Notes: generated by a model from the sequence alone, not told the origin. 61,219 nucleotides of DNA from Limnohabitans sp. Rim8 (GCA_945897795.1 CAMDFT010000009.1:1-61219), one strand, 5' to 3'. Positions 44,732 through 53,953 are shown, counted from the first letter of the stretch. Translations and numbers: made by a program.

Positions 44732-45808
44732 ATGTTTTACAGAGAAAACGGTCAGTTCAAGACCTCTTACCGCAGGGACCAGCAGATCTTTGCGATTGCG
44801 CAAGACCGCTGGGCCATCCTGGCGCTCATCGCTTTTGCATTCATCGGTGTGCCCTTCATCGCCGATGAGTACATGTTCCGCGCCATCCTGATACCCTTTC
44901 TGATCCTGTCTTTGGCGGCTTTAGGGGTGAATATTCTGGTGGGTTATTGCGGTCAGATCTCGCTGGGCTCTGGCGCGTTCATGGCGGTGGGGGCCTACAT
45001 GGCCTACAACACCTACATCAGGATCGATGGCATGCCGCTGATCGTGGCTTTGCTGGCGGGGGGATTTTTTGCTACTGTGGTGGGTATTTTCTTCGGCATT
45101 CCGAGCCTGCGTGTCAAGGGCCTGTATCTGGCGGTGGCAACTTTGGCGGCGCAGTTTTTTTGTGACTGGGCCTTTTTGCGCATTGGGTGGTTCACCAATT
45201 ACACCCCGTCAGGTTCGGTGTCCGTCTCTAACCTGAGCATGATGGGTTGGCGCATTAACACCCCGGTTGAAAAGTACCTCTTTTGCATGGCATTTTTGGT
45301 GGTGTTTGGCTTGTTGGCCAAGAATTTGGTGCGCAGTGCGATTGGCCGTGAGTGGATGGCCATTCGCGACATGGACGTTGCAGCAGCCGTGATTGGCATC
45401 CGTCCCATGTACGCCAAACTCAGCGCGTTTGCGGTCAGTTCGTTCATCATCGGTGTGGCCGGGGGCTTGTGGGGTTTTGTGCATTTGGGTTCTTGGGAGC
45501 CTGCAGCCTTCTCGATTGACCGCTCGTTTCAACTGCTGTTCATGGTCATCATCGGTGGCATGGGCTCCATCATGGGCAGCTTCTTTGGTGCCGCTTTCAT
45601 TGTGATCTTGCCGATCTTCCTTAATCAGTTCTTGCCTTGGGCTGGCAGCTTGGTGGGGGTAAGCATTTCCACCGCAGCTGTCACGCACACCGAGTTCATG
45701 GTCTTCGGAGCCCTGATTGTGTGGTTTTTGATTGTCGAGCCACATGGCTTGGCCAAACTCTGGTCGGTGGCCAAGCAAAAGCTGCGTCTTTGGCCCTTCC
45801 CGCATTGA
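44732..45808 (+). CDS. livM: ABC transporter permease (LivM)
   Basis: A 358-residue permease of the LivM type. Marks are ALGVNILVGYCGQISLGSGA, PSLRVKGLYLAVATLAAQ, GREWMAIRDMDVAAAVIGI and MVIIGGMGSIMGSFFGAAF. The ATG at 44732 follows an AGGAGA site and the livH stop by 10 bp. Confidence 0.96.
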   Translation: MFYRENGQFKTSYRRDQQIFAIAQDRWAILALIAFAFIGVPFIADEYMFRAILIPFLILSLAALGVNILVGYCGQISLGSGAFMAVGAYMAYNTYIRIDGMPLIVALLAGGFFATVVGIFFGIPSLRVKGLYLAVATLAAQFFCDWAFLRIGWFTNYTPSGSVSVSNLSMMGWRINTPVEKYLFCMAFLVVFGLLAKNLVRSAIGREWMAIRDMDVAAAVIGIRPMYAKLSAFAVSSFIIGVAGGLWGFVHLGSWEPAAFSIDRSFQLLFMVIIGGMGSIMGSFFGAAFIVILPIFLNQFLPWAGSLVGVSISTAAVTHTEFMVFGALIVWFLIVEPHGLAKLWSVAKQKLRLWPFPH

Positions 45809-45865
45809 TTTTTTCAACGTGTATTTTTCCCCAGTGCTTCCATTTTTTTTAACAGGAGACAAACC

Positions 45866-47203
45866 ATGAAGCTTCGTCAACTCGCCCTTGCCACTGCGGT
45901 GGCCGCTGCTGGCCTTGCCAGTGCGCTGGTCAGCACCGTGGCCACAGCCCAAACCAAAGAGCAGTTCTTCCCCTCATTGGTCTACCGTACGGGTGCTTAC
46001 GCTCCCAACGGTGTACCGTTTGCCAATGGCTATGCTGACTACCTCAAGTTGGTCAACGCTCGCGGTGGCATCAACGGCGTGAAAGTGTCGTTTGAAGAAT
46101 GCGAAACCGGCTATGCCACAGACCGTGGTGTGGAGTGCTATGAGCGCCTGAAAGGCAAAAACGGCGGTGCGACCGTGTTCCAGCCTTTGTCCACCGGCAT
46201 CACCTTTGCCCTGACCGAAAAAGCCCCCGGCGACAAGATCCCCTTGATCACCGCAGGTTACGGCCGCAGCGAATCGGCTGACGGCGGTGTCTTCAAGTGG
46301 AACTTTCCTCTGGCGGGTACCTACTGGGTGGCTGCTGATATCTTGATTCAACATTTGGCCAAGGTGGAAGGGGGTTACGACAAGCTCAAGGGCAAGAAAA
46401 TTGCATTGGTCTACCACGACAGCCCGTTTGGCAAAGAGCCCATTCCACTGCTCCAAGAGCGTGCGGCCATGCATGGTTTCCAACTGAGTTTGTTGCCGGT
46501 CACCCACCCAGGTGTGGAGCAAAAATCGACGTGGTTGCAAATTCGCCGTGACCGCCCCGACTATGTGTTGAACTGGGGCTGGGGTGTGATGAACTCCACG
46601 CTGCTGAAAGAGGCGCAAGCTACAGGCTATCCCCGTGAAAAAATTTACGGCGTGTGGTGGGCCGGCGCTGAGCCCGACGTGAAAGATGTCGGCATGGGTG
46701 CTAAGGGCTACAACGCCATCACCATGCAACATGGCACAGAAAAGGGTTCAGCGATCGCCAAAGAAATCATCGCCAAGGTGCACGACAAAGGTCAAGGTAC
46801 TGGCCCCAAAGACGAAGTGGGTGAGGTGCTTTACATGCGAGGCCTGATCAGCGCCATGTTCGCCATCGAAGGTGTGCGCCAAGCCCAAGAGAAATATGGC
46901 AAAGGCAAGGTCATGACCGGCGAGCAAGCACGCTGGGGTTATGAAAACCTGAACCTGACCCAGCCCAAGCTGGATGCCCTGGGCTTCAAGGGGGTGTTGC
47001 GTCCAGTCTCCACATCCTGTGCCGATCACATGGGTGCCAACTGGGCCCGTGTCCACACTTGGGATGGCAGTAAGTGGCAATTCAGCAGCGACTGGTACCA
47101 AGCCGATGAGCAGATCATCAAGCCCATGGTGAAAGCCGCTGCCGACAAGTACGCCGCTGAAAAGAAGCTGACACGCCGCACCCCTGCGGATTGCCAGTCT
47201 TGA
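45866..47203 (+). CDS. livK: ABC transporter substrate-binding protein (LivK type)
   Basis: A 445-residue periplasmic protein of the LivK (peripla-BP 6) fold. The signal peptide is MKLRQLALATAVAAAGLASA, cleaved near TAQT. The mature part shows GAYAPNGVPFANGYADYLKL, VYHDSPFGKEPIPLLQE and YGVWWAGAEPDVKD. It is longer than the usual 370-residue LivK. Specificity cannot be read, but the ligase genes on both sides suggest a carboxylic acid rather than an amino acid. CAGGAGAC stands ahead of the ATG. Confidence 0.93.
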   Translation: MKLRQLALATAVAAAGLASALVSTVATAQTKEQFFPSLVYRTGAYAPNGVPFANGYADYLKLVNARGGINGVKVSFEECETGYATDRGVECYERLKGKNGGATVFQPLSTGITFALTEKAPGDKIPLITAGYGRSESADGGVFKWNFPLAGTYWVAADILIQHLAKVEGGYDKLKGKKIALVYHDSPFGKEPIPLLQERAAMHGFQLSLLPVTHPGVEQKSTWLQIRRDRPDYVLNWGWGVMNSTLLKEAQATGYPREKIYGVWWAGAEPDVKDVGMGAKGYNAITMQHGTEKGSAIAKEIIAKVHDKGQGTGPKDEVGEVLYMRGLISAMFAIEGVRQAQEKYGKGKVMTGEQARWGYENLNLTQPKLDALGFKGVLRPVSTSCADHMGANWARVHTWDGSKWQFSSDWYQADEQIIKPMVKAAADKYAAEKKLTRRTPADCQS

Positions 47204-47339
47204 TCTGAGTCCAGCTGCCGCGCAAGCGGCAGCTTGTCAGCTGCAGCAGGCATTGGCCCGCCAGCAGCTGCCAAATGAAACCTTTGCGCGCAGCGGTTTC
47301 ATTTGGCTTGAACCCCCAGAATTTGAAAAGGCACAGTCC

Positions 47340-48149
47340 ATGAGCGACAAAAACATTGTTCTGAACGTCAATGGCATCGAGGTCATTTACAACCACGTCA
47401 TCTTGGTGCTCAAGGGCGTGTCCCTGCAGGTGCCCGAGCAAGGCATCGTGGCTTTGCTGGGCGGCAACGGGGCAGGCAAAACCACCACTTTGCGTGCGAT
47501 CTCCAACTTGCTCAAAGGCGAGCGCGGTGACGTGACCAAAGGCAGCATCGAGCTGCGTGGTGAGCGCATCGAAAACCTCACGCCGGCCGACCTGGTCAAC
47601 CGTGGCGTGGTGCAAGTCATGGAGGGGCGTCATTGCTTTGCCCACTTGTCGATCGAAGACAACCTGTTGACTGGTAGTTACACCCGCAAAGACAAGGGCG
47701 AGATCGCGGCCAACTTGGACAAGGTTTACACCTATTTCCCGCGCCTCAAAACCCGTCGCTCTTCGCAAGCCGCCTACACATCGGGCGGTGAGCAGCAGAT
47801 GTGTGCCATTGGCCGCGCCCTGATGACCAACCCCAGCGTGATGTTGCTCGATGAGCCCTCCATGGGTCTGGCGCCACAGATCGTGGAAGAGGTGTTCAAC
47901 ATCGTCAAAGACCTGAACGAGAAAGAAAAAGTTACCTTTTTGATCGCTGAGCAAAACACCAACATGGCGCTCAAATATTCTGACTACGGCTACATCATGG
48001 AGTCGGGTCGCATCGTGATGGACGGCGTGGCCGAAGACCTGCGCACCAACGAAGACGTGAAAGAGTTTTATCTGGGCATGGGCGGTGGTGAGCGCAAGAG
48101 CTTCAAGGATGTGAAGAGCTACAAGCGCCGCAAGCGTTGGTTGGCTTGA
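47340..48149 (+). CDS. livF: Branched-chain amino acid type ABC transporter ATPase (LivF)
   Basis: A 269-residue ATPase: Walker A GGNGAGKTTT, signature SGGEQQMCAIGRAL, Walker B LLDEPSMGLAP and the LivF tail EFYLGMG. The ATG at 47340 is preferred; a 29-residue longer frame has no site. It lies 136 bp after livK, so livK may be expressed more highly through a separate signal. Confidence 0.95.
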   Translation: MSDKNIVLNVNGIEVIYNHVILVLKGVSLQVPEQGIVALLGGNGAGKTTTLRAISNLLKGERGDVTKGSIELRGERIENLTPADLVNRGVVQVMEGRHCFAHLSIEDNLLTGSYTRKDKGEIAANLDKVYTYFPRLKTRRSSQAAYTSGGEQQMCAIGRALMTNPSVMLLDEPSMGLAPQIVEEVFNIVKDLNEKEKVTFLIAEQNTNMALKYSDYGYIMESGRIVMDGVAEDLRTNEDVKEFYLGMGGGERKSFKDVKSYKRRKRWLA

Positions 48150-48202
48150 TGCGCTGACTTTCCTCCTTGACGTTCTCACCGCAGTTCCCCAGAAAGAAAT
48201 CC

Positions 48203-49459
48203 ATGTCCCAGCACTTAGATGCGTTGGAAACGCGCGCCCCTGAAGTCCGCGAAGCCGCTCTGATGGCCGCTTTGCCCGCGCAGCTTGCCCACGCCAAAGC
48301 CCATGCCCCGGCCTTTGCCGACTTGCTCAAGGATGTCGATGCCGCCAGCGTCAACAGCCGCGCTGCTTTGGCCCAATTGCCTGTGATCCGCAAAACCGAA
48401 TTGCTAGAGCGCCAAAAGGCTTCGCGTGCAGCGGGCGGTAATGTGTTTGGTGGTTTCAGCACCCTGGGTTTTGGCCAAGGGATGACCCGCGTGTTTGCCA
48501 GCCCCGGCACGATTTACGAACCCGAAGGTGCCCGCGCTGACTACTGGCGCATGGCCCGCACCATGTTTGCCGCTGGTTTTCGCCCGGGCGAGTTGATTCA
48601 CAACTGTTTCAGTTACCACTTCACACCCGCGGGTTCCATGATGGAAACCGGCGCCCATGCCCTGGGCTGCACCGTGTTCCCGGGCGGCACAGGCCAGACC
48701 GAGCAGCAAGTCACGGCCATGGCCGAGTTACAGCCTGCGGGCTACATCGGCACCCCCAGCTTTTTGAAAATCATCCTCGAAAAAGCCGCCGAGATGGGCG
48801 TGGCCTTGCCCAGTGTGTGCAAAGCGCTGGTCTCGGGCGAGGCCTTTCCACCCAGCCTGCGCGACTGGATGACCGCGCACGGCGTCGATGCTTACCAGTG
48901 CTACGCCACGGCCGATGTGGGCCTGATCGCTTATGAAACCGCTGCGCGTGAGGGCTTGGTGTTGGACGAGGGCGTGATCGTCGAGATCGTGCGCCCCGGC
49001 ACCGGCGACCCAGTGCCCGAAGGCGAGGTGGGCGAGTTGGTCATCACCACGCTCAACCCCGATTACCCCTTGATCCGTTTTGGCACAGGCGATTTGTCGG
49101 CCATCTTGCCGGGTACTTGCCCCACGGGCCGCACCGGTCAGCGCATCAAGGGCTGGATGGGCCGGGCTGACCAGACCACCAAGATCCGGGGCATGTTTGT
49201 GCACCCCGGCCAGGTGGCCGAGATCGTCAAGCGTTTCCCCGAAGTGAGCAAAGCCCGCTTGGTCGTGACCGGCGAGATGGCCAATGACCAGATGGCCTTG
49301 CATGTGGAGACAGATCACTTGAGCGATGAGGCCCTCAAGGCCCGGGTGTCTGAAGCGGTGCGCGACGTGACCAAGTTGCGTGGCGAGGTCCATCTGGTGG
49401 CTCAGGGCAGCCTGGCCAACGATGGCAAGGTGATCGAGGACGCGCGCAGTTACCAATGA
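48203..49459 (+). CDS. Phenylacetate-CoA ligase-like enzyme (PaaK family)
   Basis: A 418-residue adenylate-forming ligase of the PaaK type. It shows FASPGTIYEPEG in place of the usual SSGTTG-type loop, HNCFSYHFTPAGSMMETGA, YATADVGLIAYET and a C-terminal AMP-binding part with RIKGWMGRADQTTKIRGMFV and HPGQVAE. Families of this type activate phenylacetate and related aryl acids. It ends the transporter operon after livF by 53 bp. The operon thus has a ligase at each end. Confidence 0.85.
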   Translation: MSQHLDALETRAPEVREAALMAALPAQLAHAKAHAPAFADLLKDVDAASVNSRAALAQLPVIRKTELLERQKASRAAGGNVFGGFSTLGFGQGMTRVFASPGTIYEPEGARADYWRMARTMFAAGFRPGELIHNCFSYHFTPAGSMMETGAHALGCTVFPGGTGQTEQQVTAMAELQPAGYIGTPSFLKIILEKAAEMGVALPSVCKALVSGEAFPPSLRDWMTAHGVDAYQCYATADVGLIAYETAAREGLVLDEGVIVEIVRPGTGDPVPEGEVGELVITTLNPDYPLIRFGTGDLSAILPGTCPTGRTGQRIKGWMGRADQTTKIRGMFVHPGQVAEIVKRFPEVSKARLVVTGEMANDQMALHVETDHLSDEALKARVSEAVRDVTKLRGEVHLVAQGSLANDGKVIEDARSYQ

Positions 49460-49646
49460 ACTCAGGGCCTTTGACAGATGCCCTGAAGCCCCAGCCAGTG
49501 GGTGTGGCGCACCTTTTGGCGCGCTATTTTTCGCCTTAAACCTTAAGCAAATCAAGGCTATACAAGGGTTTGCAGCTAGGTACTTTCCGCGATTTCACGA
49601 CACTCTGTTGGTTTTAAAATATCATGTTACTTTTAGGAGTTTCTCA

Positions 49647-50633
49647 ATGAAGCAATGGATCGCACTCGCCACCTTGGCGGCAGTTTCTGTGGGCGCTTAT
49701 GCCCAAACCTTTCCCGGCAACAAGCCGGTCGCCATTGTGGTCCCGTTCGCCGCTGGCGGCCCAACTGACCGCGTGGCCCGCGACTTGGCTGAAGCCATGC
49801 GCAAGCAGATCCCTGGCAGCAATTTCGTGGTGGAAAACACCGTCGGCGCGGGCGGCACCATCGGTGCGAACCGCGTTGCAAAGGCTGCGCCCGATGGCCA
49901 CACCCTTTTGTTGTTCCATATCGGCATGGCTGCTACGCCAGCGCTGTACCGCAAGCTGTCTTACAAGCCGCTGGAAGACTTTGAATACCTGGGCATGGTC
50001 AACGATGTGCCCATGACTTTGGTGGGCAAGCCTCAGATGCCTGCCAACACTTACCGCGACTTTGAAAACTACATCCGCGCCAACTCGGGCAAGTTGAACA
50101 TTGCCCATGCCGGTCTTGGTTCTGCTTCGCACATCTGCGGCCTGCTGTGGCAGACCAATTTGCAGACCAAAGAAGCCATGACCACCATTCCGTTTGGCGG
50201 TACAGGTCCGGCCATGACGGCACTGATTGGTGGTCAGGTCGACATGATGTGCGACCAAACCACCGGCACCACGGCCCAAATCGAAGGCGGCCGTATCAAG
50301 GCGTTTGCCGTCACTACGGCCAAGCCCTTGAGCAACCACCCCGTGCTCAAGCACTACCCCAGCTTGCAAGAGATGGGCATGAAAAACTTCAACCTGACCA
50401 TCTGGCACGGCCTGTATGCCCCTAAAGGCACGCCTGCTGCGGTCACCAAGACGTTGAACGACGCTTTGAAAAAGGTTCTCAAAGACCCTGACTTCATCAA
50501 GAAGAACGAAGCCCTGGGCGCATTGGTGGTGACGGACAACCGCACCGACCCAGCCGAGCACAAGAAGTTTGTGGCTGCTGAAATGATCAAGATCAAGGCC
50601 GCTGTGGATGCGGCTGGCAAATACGCCGACTGA
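49647..50633 (+). CDS. Bug/TctC-family tripartite tricarboxylate transporter binding protein
   Basis: A 328-residue periplasmic receptor of the Bug family, expanded in Burkholderiales. The signal peptide is MKQWIALATLAAVSVGAYAQ. Conserved marks are VVPFAAGGPTDRVARDLA, VENTVGAGGTIGANRV and HLFDL-like regions replaced here by FGGTGPAMTALIGGQVDMMC. TAGGAGT lies 7 nt ahead of the ATG at 49647, which decides the start. No tctA or tctB adjoins it. A terminator follows. Confidence 0.92.
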   Translation: MKQWIALATLAAVSVGAYAQTFPGNKPVAIVVPFAAGGPTDRVARDLAEAMRKQIPGSNFVVENTVGAGGTIGANRVAKAAPDGHTLLLFHIGMAATPALYRKLSYKPLEDFEYLGMVNDVPMTLVGKPQMPANTYRDFENYIRANSGKLNIAHAGLGSASHICGLLWQTNLQTKEAMTTIPFGGTGPAMTALIGGQVDMMCDQTTGTTAQIEGGRIKAFAVTTAKPLSNHPVLKHYPSLQEMGMKNFNLTIWHGLYAPKGTPAAVTKTLNDALKKVLKDPDFIKKNEALGALVVTDNRTDPAEHKKFVAAEMIKIKAAVDAAGKYAD

Positions 50634-50652
50634 TCATCCATTGCATCAGCTC

Positions 50653-50679
50653 AAAAAGCCCGACCATGTCGGGCTTTTT
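50653..50679 (+). terminator. Rho-independent terminator after the Bug/TctC gene
   Basis: A perfect 12-bp stem, AAAAAGCCCGAC and GTCGGGCTTTTT, with loop CAT, 19 bp past the stop. Confidence 0.95.
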
Positions 50680-50687
50680 GCTGGGCG

Positions 50688-50824
50688 CTTCGCGAGGTGA
50701 TGGTTGTAGATCAAGGGCTCGCCCTGCGTGACAGCCGGTCTTTGTAGGTCGGTGCCTTGAGGTCCGACGCTGCGCTTGCACAACAAAGCCGTTTGAATAT
50801 GTCACTTCGCGAGGTGATGGTTGT
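50688..50824. repeat. 20-bp direct repeats flanking an intergenic repeat unit
   Basis: CTTCGCGAGGTGATGGTTGT occurs exactly at 50688-50707 and 50805-50824. Between them lies the 25-nt unit 50744-50768, which resembles the arms of the palindrome at 30587-30658. The gap between the terminator and exbD has no coding frame of note. The arrangement could be the trace of a small non-autonomous element or a duplicated repeat array. Confidence 0.8.
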
Positions 50825-50859
50825 CGGACAAATGGACAACGCACCAAGGCGGCAGCCGA

Positions 50860-51312
50860 TCAGTTGCCGAATCTCTCCGTCCCCAATATCCCCAGCTTGT
50901 TCAAGCCTTGCCGCTGAGCCCCTGCCAGCACGGCGGCAGTGGCTTCGTATTTGGCTTGGGGGTGCGATCGGATGTGCAGCTCGGGCTGGGTTTGAAGCAA
51001 AGCAGCTTGGGCCAGTTGCGCCTGCAAATCCGCTCGGTCAGCCAAGGCCTGGCCGTTCCATGAAATCACCGATTGGGCATCGATGTCGATGCGAATGACC
51101 TGAGGCGGGTTGGGCGGCGGCGCTGTATTGGCCACGGGCATGTCCAGATTGACCGCGTGCAATTGCGGCGGGATGGTGATGATCAGCATGATCAAGAGCA
51201 CCAGCATCACGTCGATCAGTGGCGTGGTGTTGATGTCCATCAACAGCTCGTCTTCTTCGGGCGGGCTCAGGCTGGGGGGCTGGTGGGCTTGAAAGCCGGT
51301 GCTCGGTTTCAT
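50860..51312 (-). CDS. exbD: ExbD/TolR-family protein (second copy)
   Basis: A 150-residue ExbD-like protein with a single N-terminal transmembrane helix carrying the essential Asp (MDINTTPLIDVMLVLLIMLI) and a periplasmic domain (QVIRIDIDAQSVISWNGQ). ExbD and ExbB form the proton-driven motor that energises TonB. It differs clearly from the preceding exbD, and the two are 1 bp apart, so both are made in one transcript. Confidence 0.92.
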   Translation of the reverse strand: MKPSTGFQAHQPPSLSPPEEDELLMDINTTPLIDVMLVLLIMLIITIPPQLHAVNLDMPVANTAPPPNPPQVIRIDIDAQSVISWNGQALADRADLQAQLAQAALLQTQPELHIRSHPQAKYEATAAVLAGAQRQGLNKLGILGTERFGN

Positions 51313-51313
51313 G

Positions 51314-51730
51314 TCAGTTCCCCGGGTCGGTGATGAAGCCGACCTTGGCGATGCCAGCGCGCTGCACGGCGTTCATCACCTGCCCGACGGCAGCAAAGTC
51401 GCTTTGCGCGTCGCCGCGGATGTGCACTTCAGGCTGGGGTTGCAGCACCGAAAACTTCTTCAAGCGCTCACGCAAGTCCGCTGCATTTTTCATCGGGGTG
51501 TCGTACAAAAAAATCTGTCCGGATTTGTTCACCGAGATGATCAGGTTCTCAGGCAAAGCTTGACGAGGCATATTTTTTTCTTGTGGCAGCTTGACCTGGA
51601 TGGAGGTGGTCACCACCGGGATCGTGATCAAAAAAATGATCAGCAGCACCAGCATCACGTCCACCAAAGGCGTGGTGTTGATGGTGCTCATGATGTCGTC
51701 TTCCGACTCGGTGCCGATGTGCATGGCCAT
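51314..51730 (-). CDS. exbD: ExbD/TolR-family protein (first copy)
   Basis: A 138-residue ExbD protein: MSTINTTPLVDVMLVLLIIF is the transmembrane segment with its Asp, followed by IPVVTTSIQVKLPQEKN and a periplasmic part with NKSGQIFLYDTPM and EVHIRGDAQSDFAAVG. It follows exbB by 24 bp and precedes the second exbD. Confidence 0.94.
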   Translation of the reverse strand: MAMHIGTESEDDIMSTINTTPLVDVMLVLLIIFLITIPVVTTSIQVKLPQEKNMPRQALPENLIISVNKSGQIFLYDTPMKNAADLRERLKKFSVLQPQPEVHIRGDAQSDFAAVGQVMNAVQRAGIAKVGFITDPGN

Positions 51731-51754
51731 GGCGCAGTCTCCGGTGTGGGGGCG

Positions 51755-52609
51755 TTATTTCTTGGCGGAAGACAGCAGCACGGCGTGCAAATCGGCCCCG
51801 AAGGCGTTGATTTCCTCCATCACCGCCTTGTTGCGGCGTACCAGCCAGTTGTAGCCCAGCACGGCAGGCACAGCCACAGCCAAACCGATGGCGGTCATGA
51901 TCAAGGCCTCGCCGACGGGCCCGGCGACTTTGTCGATGCTGGCTTGGCCCGACATGCCGATTTTGACCAGCGCGTGATAGATGCCCCAGACGGTGCCAAA
52001 CAGACCCACAAAGGGCGCGGTAGAGCCCACCGTGGCCAGCACCGCCAGGCTGTCTTGCAAGCGGCTTTGCACCGTACCCAGGGCGCGTTGCAGGCTCATG
52101 CTGACCCAGGTGTTGAAGTCCACGTTGCTGAGCAGGCCTTCGTGCCGGTTGGCGCTCTCCAGACCTTTTTCGGTGATGAATCGGTAGGGGCTGGCGGGGT
52201 CAAGCCCGTCCGCGGCCTGGCGCAGGCTGGCCGAGGTCCAAAAGTTACCTTGGGCCGCCAAGCCATGTTTGCGCATCCGCGATTGTTCGGCGAATTTGGT
52301 GAAGATGACATACCAGCTGCCCACGCTCATGATCACCAAAATCAGCAGTGTGATCTTGGCCACGGCATCGCCTTGCGCCCACAGAGCACCCAAGCCATAG
52401 GGGTTGTCTACGGCTGTGGTGCCTGTACTGGGCGCAGCGGCGCTGGGTGTGACTGCGCTGGCCGGGGTGCCCAGCGTGGCGGTGGTTGCAGAGGATGGGG
52501 TTGTGGCAGCCGAGGGTGCAGCGGTGGACGTATTGGCCCAAGCCGCGCTGCAGAGCAAGGCAGCCGACAGGCTCAGGCTGGCCAGGATGGGTTGAATGGG
52601 GGTGCGCAT
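51755..52609 (-). CDS. exbB: TonB-system motor protein ExbB
   Basis: A 284-residue ExbB with a cleavable signal peptide (MRTPIQPILASLSLSAALLC), an Ala/Thr/Ser-rich linker and three transmembrane helices: ITLLILVIMSVGSWYVIFTK, VGSTAPFVGLFGTVWGIYHAL and GEALIMTAIGLAVAVPAVLG. The ATG at 52609 has AGGAG 8 nt upstream. An ATG at 52672 overlaps the tonB stop but would place 21 polar residues ahead of the signal peptide, so I rejected it. Confidence 0.93.
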   Translation of the reverse strand: MRTPIQPILASLSLSAALLCSAAWANTSTAAPSAATTPSSATTATLGTPASAVTPSAAAPSTGTTAVDNPYGLGALWAQGDAVAKITLLILVIMSVGSWYVIFTKFAEQSRMRKHGLAAQGNFWTSASLRQAADGLDPASPYRFITEKGLESANRHEGLLSNVDFNTWVSMSLQRALGTVQSRLQDSLAVLATVGSTAPFVGLFGTVWGIYHALVKIGMSGQASIDKVAGPVGEALIMTAIGLAVAVPAVLGYNWLVRRNKAVMEEINAFGADLHAVLLSSAKK

Positions 52610-52668
52610 CGGGTGGAACTCCTTGGGTCGGGGCTGTGGGGGCGTGTTCGTGGGGGTGGGGGCGCGGC

Positions 52669-53478
52669 TCATTCCAGCCGCCAGGTGTATTTCATGCTGG
52701 CCCAGGCTTGCTCAGGGCGGCCGTCCACGGTGGCTGGCTGAAAGCGGCATTTGGACAAACCCGCACGGGCGGCTTCGTCGAGGCGTTTGAACCCCGAGCT
52801 TTTTTCGATTTCGGACTGGATCACTTTGCCATCCACCCCGACCAAAAAGCGCAGGCTCACGGTGCCTTCTTCTTCCATGCGCCGAGAGGCAGTGGGGTAG
52901 TCGGGTTTGTCGCACTGGGCCGCGCTGACGCTGGCAGGGGTGCGTGCTGGCGGCGCAGCGCGCGCCGGGGCCGCAGGCGCAGCCGCTGTGGCAGGCACGG
53001 GTGCAGGTGCGGGTGCAGGTTGCGGGTTGCTGCTGGCCACGGCCGTGATGGCCTGTTTGGGCGCGGTGCTGGGCGCGACCGCCACTTCGACCGGTGGCAC
53101 CTGGGCCGGTGGCATAGGACTGGGGGCGGCCACTGGAGGCGGTGGCGCGGGCGCGACCGGGGGTGGCGCTTGTGGTCGGGGCGGCGGTGGCAGCGGCGCA
53201 GGGGGGGGATCGATTTTGGGCGGGGGCGGGGGCGGCTGGGTTTCCTGCAGCAAGATGGCTTGGACCACCTGGGGCAATTGACGGCCGATGTCGCGGGCCA
53301 GGCCTGCTTGAATGGCCCAAAATGCCAGCAAATGCAGCAACACGACCAGGCTCAAACCCCATGGCTTTCGCCTGGAGCGGGTTTGCAAATAGGTGGAGCC
53401 CGTCATGCTGGAATGGGTGCTGGAAGTGCTTTGAGGGGATGCGTCAAGCTGCGTATTTTGCGGGATAAGGCGGCGCAT
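52669..53478 (-). CDS. tonB: TonB energy transducer
   Basis: A 269-residue TonB. After a basic N terminus the transmembrane anchor is LSLVVLLHLLAFWAIQAGL, followed by a long Pro/Ala-rich periplasmic spacer (about residues 60-180, with PPPPPPKIDPPPAPLPPPP) and the C-terminal domain DKPDYPTASRRMEEEGTVSL with the final KYTWRLE. It links the motor to outer-membrane receptors. No receptor gene is in the window. The start is uncertain among in-frame ATGs; 53478 is the best guess. I saw no Fur box. Confidence 0.9.
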   Translation of the reverse strand: MRRLIPQNTQLDASPQSTSSTHSSMTGSTYLQTRSRRKPWGLSLVVLLHLLAFWAIQAGLARDIGRQLPQVVQAILLQETQPPPPPPKIDPPPAPLPPPPRPQAPPPVAPAPPPPVAAPSPMPPAQVPPVEVAVAPSTAPKQAITAVASSNPQPAPAPAPVPATAAAPAAPARAAPPARTPASVSAAQCDKPDYPTASRRMEEEGTVSLRFLVGVDGKVIQSEIEKSSGFKRLDEAARAGLSKCRFQPATVDGRPEQAWASMKYTWRLE

Positions 53479-53530
53479 TATGAGTGCGGGGGCAAATGAC
53501 CGGCAGGTGTTCAGTTTCAGGACCGCCTGC

Positions 53531-53953
53531 TCAGGGGCGGATGAGAAAGGCCTGTCGGCGCTCCTGCGGGCCGATGCGCTGGCCTTGCAGGACTCGGCCG
53601 CAGCTGCCTGCCAGCACGGTGCCCAGCCAGGTCGCCGCGATGCGTGCGCCGTCGTGTGACTCTTCCAATGTGAATTCCCCACCCTCCAAGTCGGCCACCA
53701 CCGGGTAGCGCAGCGTCCCTTGCGTCAGCTCGCCGCGCAGACTGCCCTGGTGTTCGGGGTGCGGGCCCAGCTGCAGGGTCCATGGGGGGCCGGAACCGTC
53801 CAGTTGCACGGTCCAGACGCCGTGCAGTTGCTCGGGTTTGACATCTGCGGGGGCAGGGCAAGCGGGTGGCAAGGTGGTGCAGCCTGACAGCGCCAAAACC
53901 GCGAGCAGGGCGCCCCAGCACGCCATGCGAAAGCCAGAGTGGGGTGCGCTCAT
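53531..53953 (-). CDS. Predicted outer-membrane lipoprotein
   Basis: A 140-residue protein with a lipoprotein signal (GALLAVLALSGC, lipobox LSGC) and a beta-rich mature part (WTVQLDGSGPPWTLQLG, GELTQGTLRYPVVADLEGGE). I know no defined function. It overlaps the rep stop by 4 bp (ATGA), so it is translationally coupled to a DNA helicase, an odd pairing. Confidence 0.8.
   Translation of the reverse strand: MSAPHSGFRMACWGALLAVLALSGCTTLPPACPAPADVKPEQLHGVWTVQLDGSGPPWTLQLGPHPEHQGSLRGELTQGTLRYPVVADLEGGEFTLEESHDGARIAATWLGTVLAGSCGRVLQGQRIGPQERRQAFLIRP

Noticed and set aside
51755..52672. ATG at 52672 for exbB
   Set aside because: It overlaps the tonB stop, but the ATG at 52609 has AGGAG at 8 nt and begins a proper signal peptide.
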